NCBI GenBank assembly: GCA_934376945.1
Contig: CAKRPI010000052.1
Span: 1 to 15,156 of the forward strand
Source of the DNA: an uncultured Lachnospiraceae bacterium
GTDB lineage: Bacteria > Bacillota > Clostridia > Lachnospirales > Lachnospiraceae
DNA: 15,156 nucleotides
Direction of reading: 5' to 3'
This document shows, one piece after another, positions 13,939 to 15,156 of the stretch; position 1 is the first letter of the stretch, and each line of letters starts with the position of its first letter. The notes under the pieces are model-generated. The model saw only the letters and a program-made list of their open reading frames with translations. It made no database searches and was not told where the DNA came from. The position numbers and the translations under genes are program-made.

Positions 13939-14793
13939 ATGAAACGAAAATGGACGGGCATTCTGCCCCTGCTTACAGCGCTTTGCATCGGAATCCAGTT
14001 TCCGGTTCAGGCGGCTGATCGTTCGCTTCCGGGGAGCAACGGCTATATGGAAAGTGAACATATCGAAATTAACGGGAATGCGATTTGTTATGATTTTCCG
14101 GATTCGAGTGAAGAGGATGTCAATGAACTGAATGAGCTGTTAAATCAGATGGAGCTTAGCAGTCTGAGATCGTATGACGAAAAATTCTATCTGGTCAAGA
14201 CAAAAAAAGATGGCGAAACAAGCTTCCGGTTTGGATTATCAAGCGGAAAATTGAGTTTTGAGGAAGCGGAAGATTCTGAAAAGTCACATCATTTTCAAAT
14301 CGATCTGTTAGCGTCTTCGGAAGACTTTGAAAACGTGAAAACGAGCTGGATGGAAGAGCATCCGGACTACGTAATACGGGAACTTGCCCAGTGTACGTTT
14401 CGGAATAAGGAGATGTACGGCTACCTCGTTTTGTACCACGCAAAAGAGGAGGACAGCTCCACAGAAAAGGAGACAGGAGAGCCGGAAACAGAACGCATTA
14501 CGGAAGACGGTACAGAAAAGCCCACAGAAGATATGCCAGAAGGCAGTACGGAAAAGCCTTCGGAAGAGATATCGGAAGACGGTACAGAAAAGCCATTTGA
14601 AATCACACAAGAGGTTGTCCGCATGGTTCAGGAAAGCTTAAATGATCAGGGCTATGACTGTGGCAGACCGGATGGTCTCATCGGTCCGCAAACAGGCAGG
14701 GCAATCCAGAAATTCAGGGAAGATCATAATCTTGCCAGCAGCAGCGAAATTGATCAGGAGCTGCTCGATGCACTTGGAATTGGAAGCGTTTAA
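13939..14793 (+). CDS. Secreted protein with C-terminal peptidoglycan-binding domain
   Basis: A 284-residue exported protein. Signal peptide 1-26 (cleavage near VQAA); a central region (about 27-168) of unknown fold that is acidic and mixed alpha/beta; a Thr/Glu/Pro-rich spacer (170-220) holding three 12-residue repeats of the type EDGTEKPTEDM; and a PG_binding_1-like domain (about 222-280) with the typical VRMVQESLNDQGYDCG, then DGLIGPQTGRAIQKFRED wording. It probably sits in the cell wall and could link the outer parts of the membrane FHA proteins to peptidoglycan, but there is no direct evidence of contact. I chose ATG 13939, 6 bases after GGGAGG and at the start of the signal peptide; an upstream ATG at 13882 adds 19 unlikely residues. 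Followed by a strong terminator. Confidence 0.88.
   Translation: MKRKWTGILPLLTALCIGIQFPVQAADRSLPGSNGYMESEHIEINGNAICYDFPDSSEEDVNELNELLNQMELSSLRSYDEKFYLVKTKKDGETSFRFGLSSGKLSFEEAEDSEKSHHFQIDLLASSEDFENVKTSWMEEHPDYVIRELAQCTFRNKEMYGYLVLYHAKEEDSSTEKETGEPETERITEDGTEKPTEDMPEGSTEKPSEEISEDGTEKPFEITQEVVRMVQESLNDQGYDCGRPDGLIGPQTGRAIQKFREDHNLASSSEIDQELLDALGIGSV
14500..14607 (+). repeat. Three 36-bp repeats encoding a Thr/Glu/Lys/Pro spacer
   Basis: Three in-frame 12-codon units (TEDGTEKPTEDM, PEGSTEKPSEEI, SEDGTEKPFEIT) separate the unknown domain from the peptidoglycan-binding domain. The shared ggyastacrgaaaagcc core shows they arose by tandem duplication. Confidence 0.75.
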
Positions 14794-14826
14794 CATAAAA
14801 CAGAAAATAAGTATGGATGGAAGAAG

Positions 14827-14870
14827 CCGCCGCGCCGCAAAGAATCTTTGTCGGTGCGGCGGTTCTTTTT
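14827..14870 (+). terminator. Strong Rho-independent terminator ending the cluster
   Basis: The GC-rich stem pairs ccgccgcgccg (14827-14837) with cggtgcggcgg (14852-14862), one G-U, and continues through a single-base bulge into caaag/ctttg around the loop aat. A ttcttttt run (14863-14870) follows. It lies 34 bases after the stop of the peptidoglycan-binding protein. Confidence 0.92.
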
Positions 14871-14888
14871 CCTCTTCCGGCAAGAAGA

Positions 14889-14909
14889 CTCCGACTTCTA
14901 AGGTGGGAG
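14889..14909 (+). other. Hairpin resembling an IS200/IS605 (TnpB omega-RNA) right end
   Basis: The stem ctccgac (14889-14895) pairs with gtgggag (14903-14909), one G-G mismatch, around loop ttctaag, followed by atgaattgcg. This wording resembles the 3' end hairpin of IS200/IS605 elements and their omega RNAs in gut Clostridia, as I remember them. No tnpA or tnpB is present, so it would be a remnant or solo end. It could also be an unrelated hairpin. Confidence 0.3.
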
Positions 14910-14932
14910 ATGAATTGCGTCCATTATATTAC

Positions 14933-14961
14933 ATGACAACAATATGTATCAATGCTATAAT
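14933..14961 (+). promoter_or_regulatory. Near-consensus sigma-A promoter with extended -10
   Basis: ATGACA (14933-14938, five of six bases of TTGACA) and TATAAT (14956-14961) are separated by exactly 17 bases, and TGC directly before TATAAT gives an extended -10. Transcription should begin near 14968, giving a leader of about 70 A-rich bases before the last gene. This is the clearest promoter in the window. Confidence 0.85.
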
Positions 14962-15038
14962 GTGGGTAAAGTATGAAGACATAAAAAGCAATAAACAGAA
15001 AATAGAGAATAGAAAATAAAGAATAAAGGGTGGGATGG

Positions 15039-15156
15039 ATGAACCGCAGAAAAACAGGTTATGCAATCGGTATATTGATGCTTCTTGTATATGCATACGT
15101 TGCAAAAGAAGCAGCCAGGAATATTGAAAATATTTTTTTGGAGACCATCGTTCAGT
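15039..15156 (+). CDS. Membrane protein start, truncated by window end
   Basis: Thirty-nine codons of a new gene are visible with no stop before the window ends. The product begins MNRRKTGYAIG, followed by a hydrophobic stretch (about 8-22, ILMLLVYAYVA) after two Arg and a Lys, which fits a signal anchor or signal peptide. The rest (KEAARNIENIF) is amphipathic. Family not recognisable from this much. ATG 15039 is preceded by aagggtggg, and the gene has its own strong promoter at 14933-14961 behind the cluster terminator, so it belongs to a separate transcription unit. Confidence 0.65.
   Translation, partial: MNRRKTGYAIGILMLLVYAYVAKEAARNIENIFLETIVQ

Larger units (their letters stand above)
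14794..15038 (+). other. 245-base non-coding region
   Basis: This stretch holds the terminator of the preceding gene, a hairpin that resembles the right end of an IS200/IS605 element, a near-consensus promoter, and an A-rich leader (14980-15030) before the last gene. A 125-codon frame across it is a continuation from within the preceding gene and is not credible. Confidence 0.7.

Noticed and set aside
14642..15019. 125-codon + frame running out of the peptidoglycan-binding gene into the intergenic region
   Set aside because: It crosses a strong terminator and the promoter, begins inside a well-supported domain in another frame, and has no recognisable family.

Overview
The window looks like a chromosomal segment of a gut-type member of the Clostridia (Lachnospiraceae-like). 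This rests on the intermediate base composition, strong AGGAGG-type ribosome binding sites, TTG starts, Gram-positive signal peptides, and Thr/Glu/Gln-rich wall-spanning linkers. The assignment is inferred from general features, not from a marker gene. All recognisable genes lie on the + strand. There are no rRNA or tRNA genes, no CRISPR array and no complete mobile element.

Layout. Positions 1-255 hold the 3' part of a small XRE-type DNA-binding protein, followed by an intrinsic terminator (256-289). From 320 to 13783 runs a tight ten-gene array with gaps of -4 to 51 bases. In order it encodes: a membrane Ser/Thr kinase with eight Sel1 repeats; a zinc-ribbon protein with two membrane segments; a single-pass protein with a degenerate trypsin-like outer domain and an inner FHA domain; a soluble zinc-finger/FHA protein; a PP2C phosphatase; a second Ser/Thr kinase fused to FHA; a second PP2C phosphatase; a trypsin-like serine protease with a membrane segment and FHA; a single-pass protein with a Lys-rich linker and a divergent FHA-like domain; a membrane-anchored VWA protein with FHA; and a PrsW-type intramembrane protease with FHA (eleven products if the small zinc-ribbon protein is counted). 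After a 155-base gap comes a secreted protein with a peptidoglycan-binding domain (13939-14793) and a strong intrinsic terminator (14827-14870). A hairpin resembling an IS200/IS605 right end (14889-14909), a near-consensus promoter (14933-14961) and the first 39 codons of another membrane protein close the window.

How it may work. Two kinases and two PP2C phosphatases provide reversible Thr phosphorylation in the cytosol. Seven FHA or FHA-like modules could read it. Five of the seven are cytosolic tails or ends of membrane proteins whose outer or membrane parts differ: active protease, dead protease, VWA, a stalk, an intramembrane protease. The simplest reading is an envelope-sensing phospho-signalling complex in which FHA tails gather membrane modules around phosphorylated partners. 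Candidate acceptors are the repeated DYGKTE motifs of the soluble FHA protein. I know of individual relatives of each part (PknB-like kinases, PrsW, TerY-type VWA/PP2C/kinase triads), but not of a described pathway with this whole composition. The input signal and final output are not visible here.
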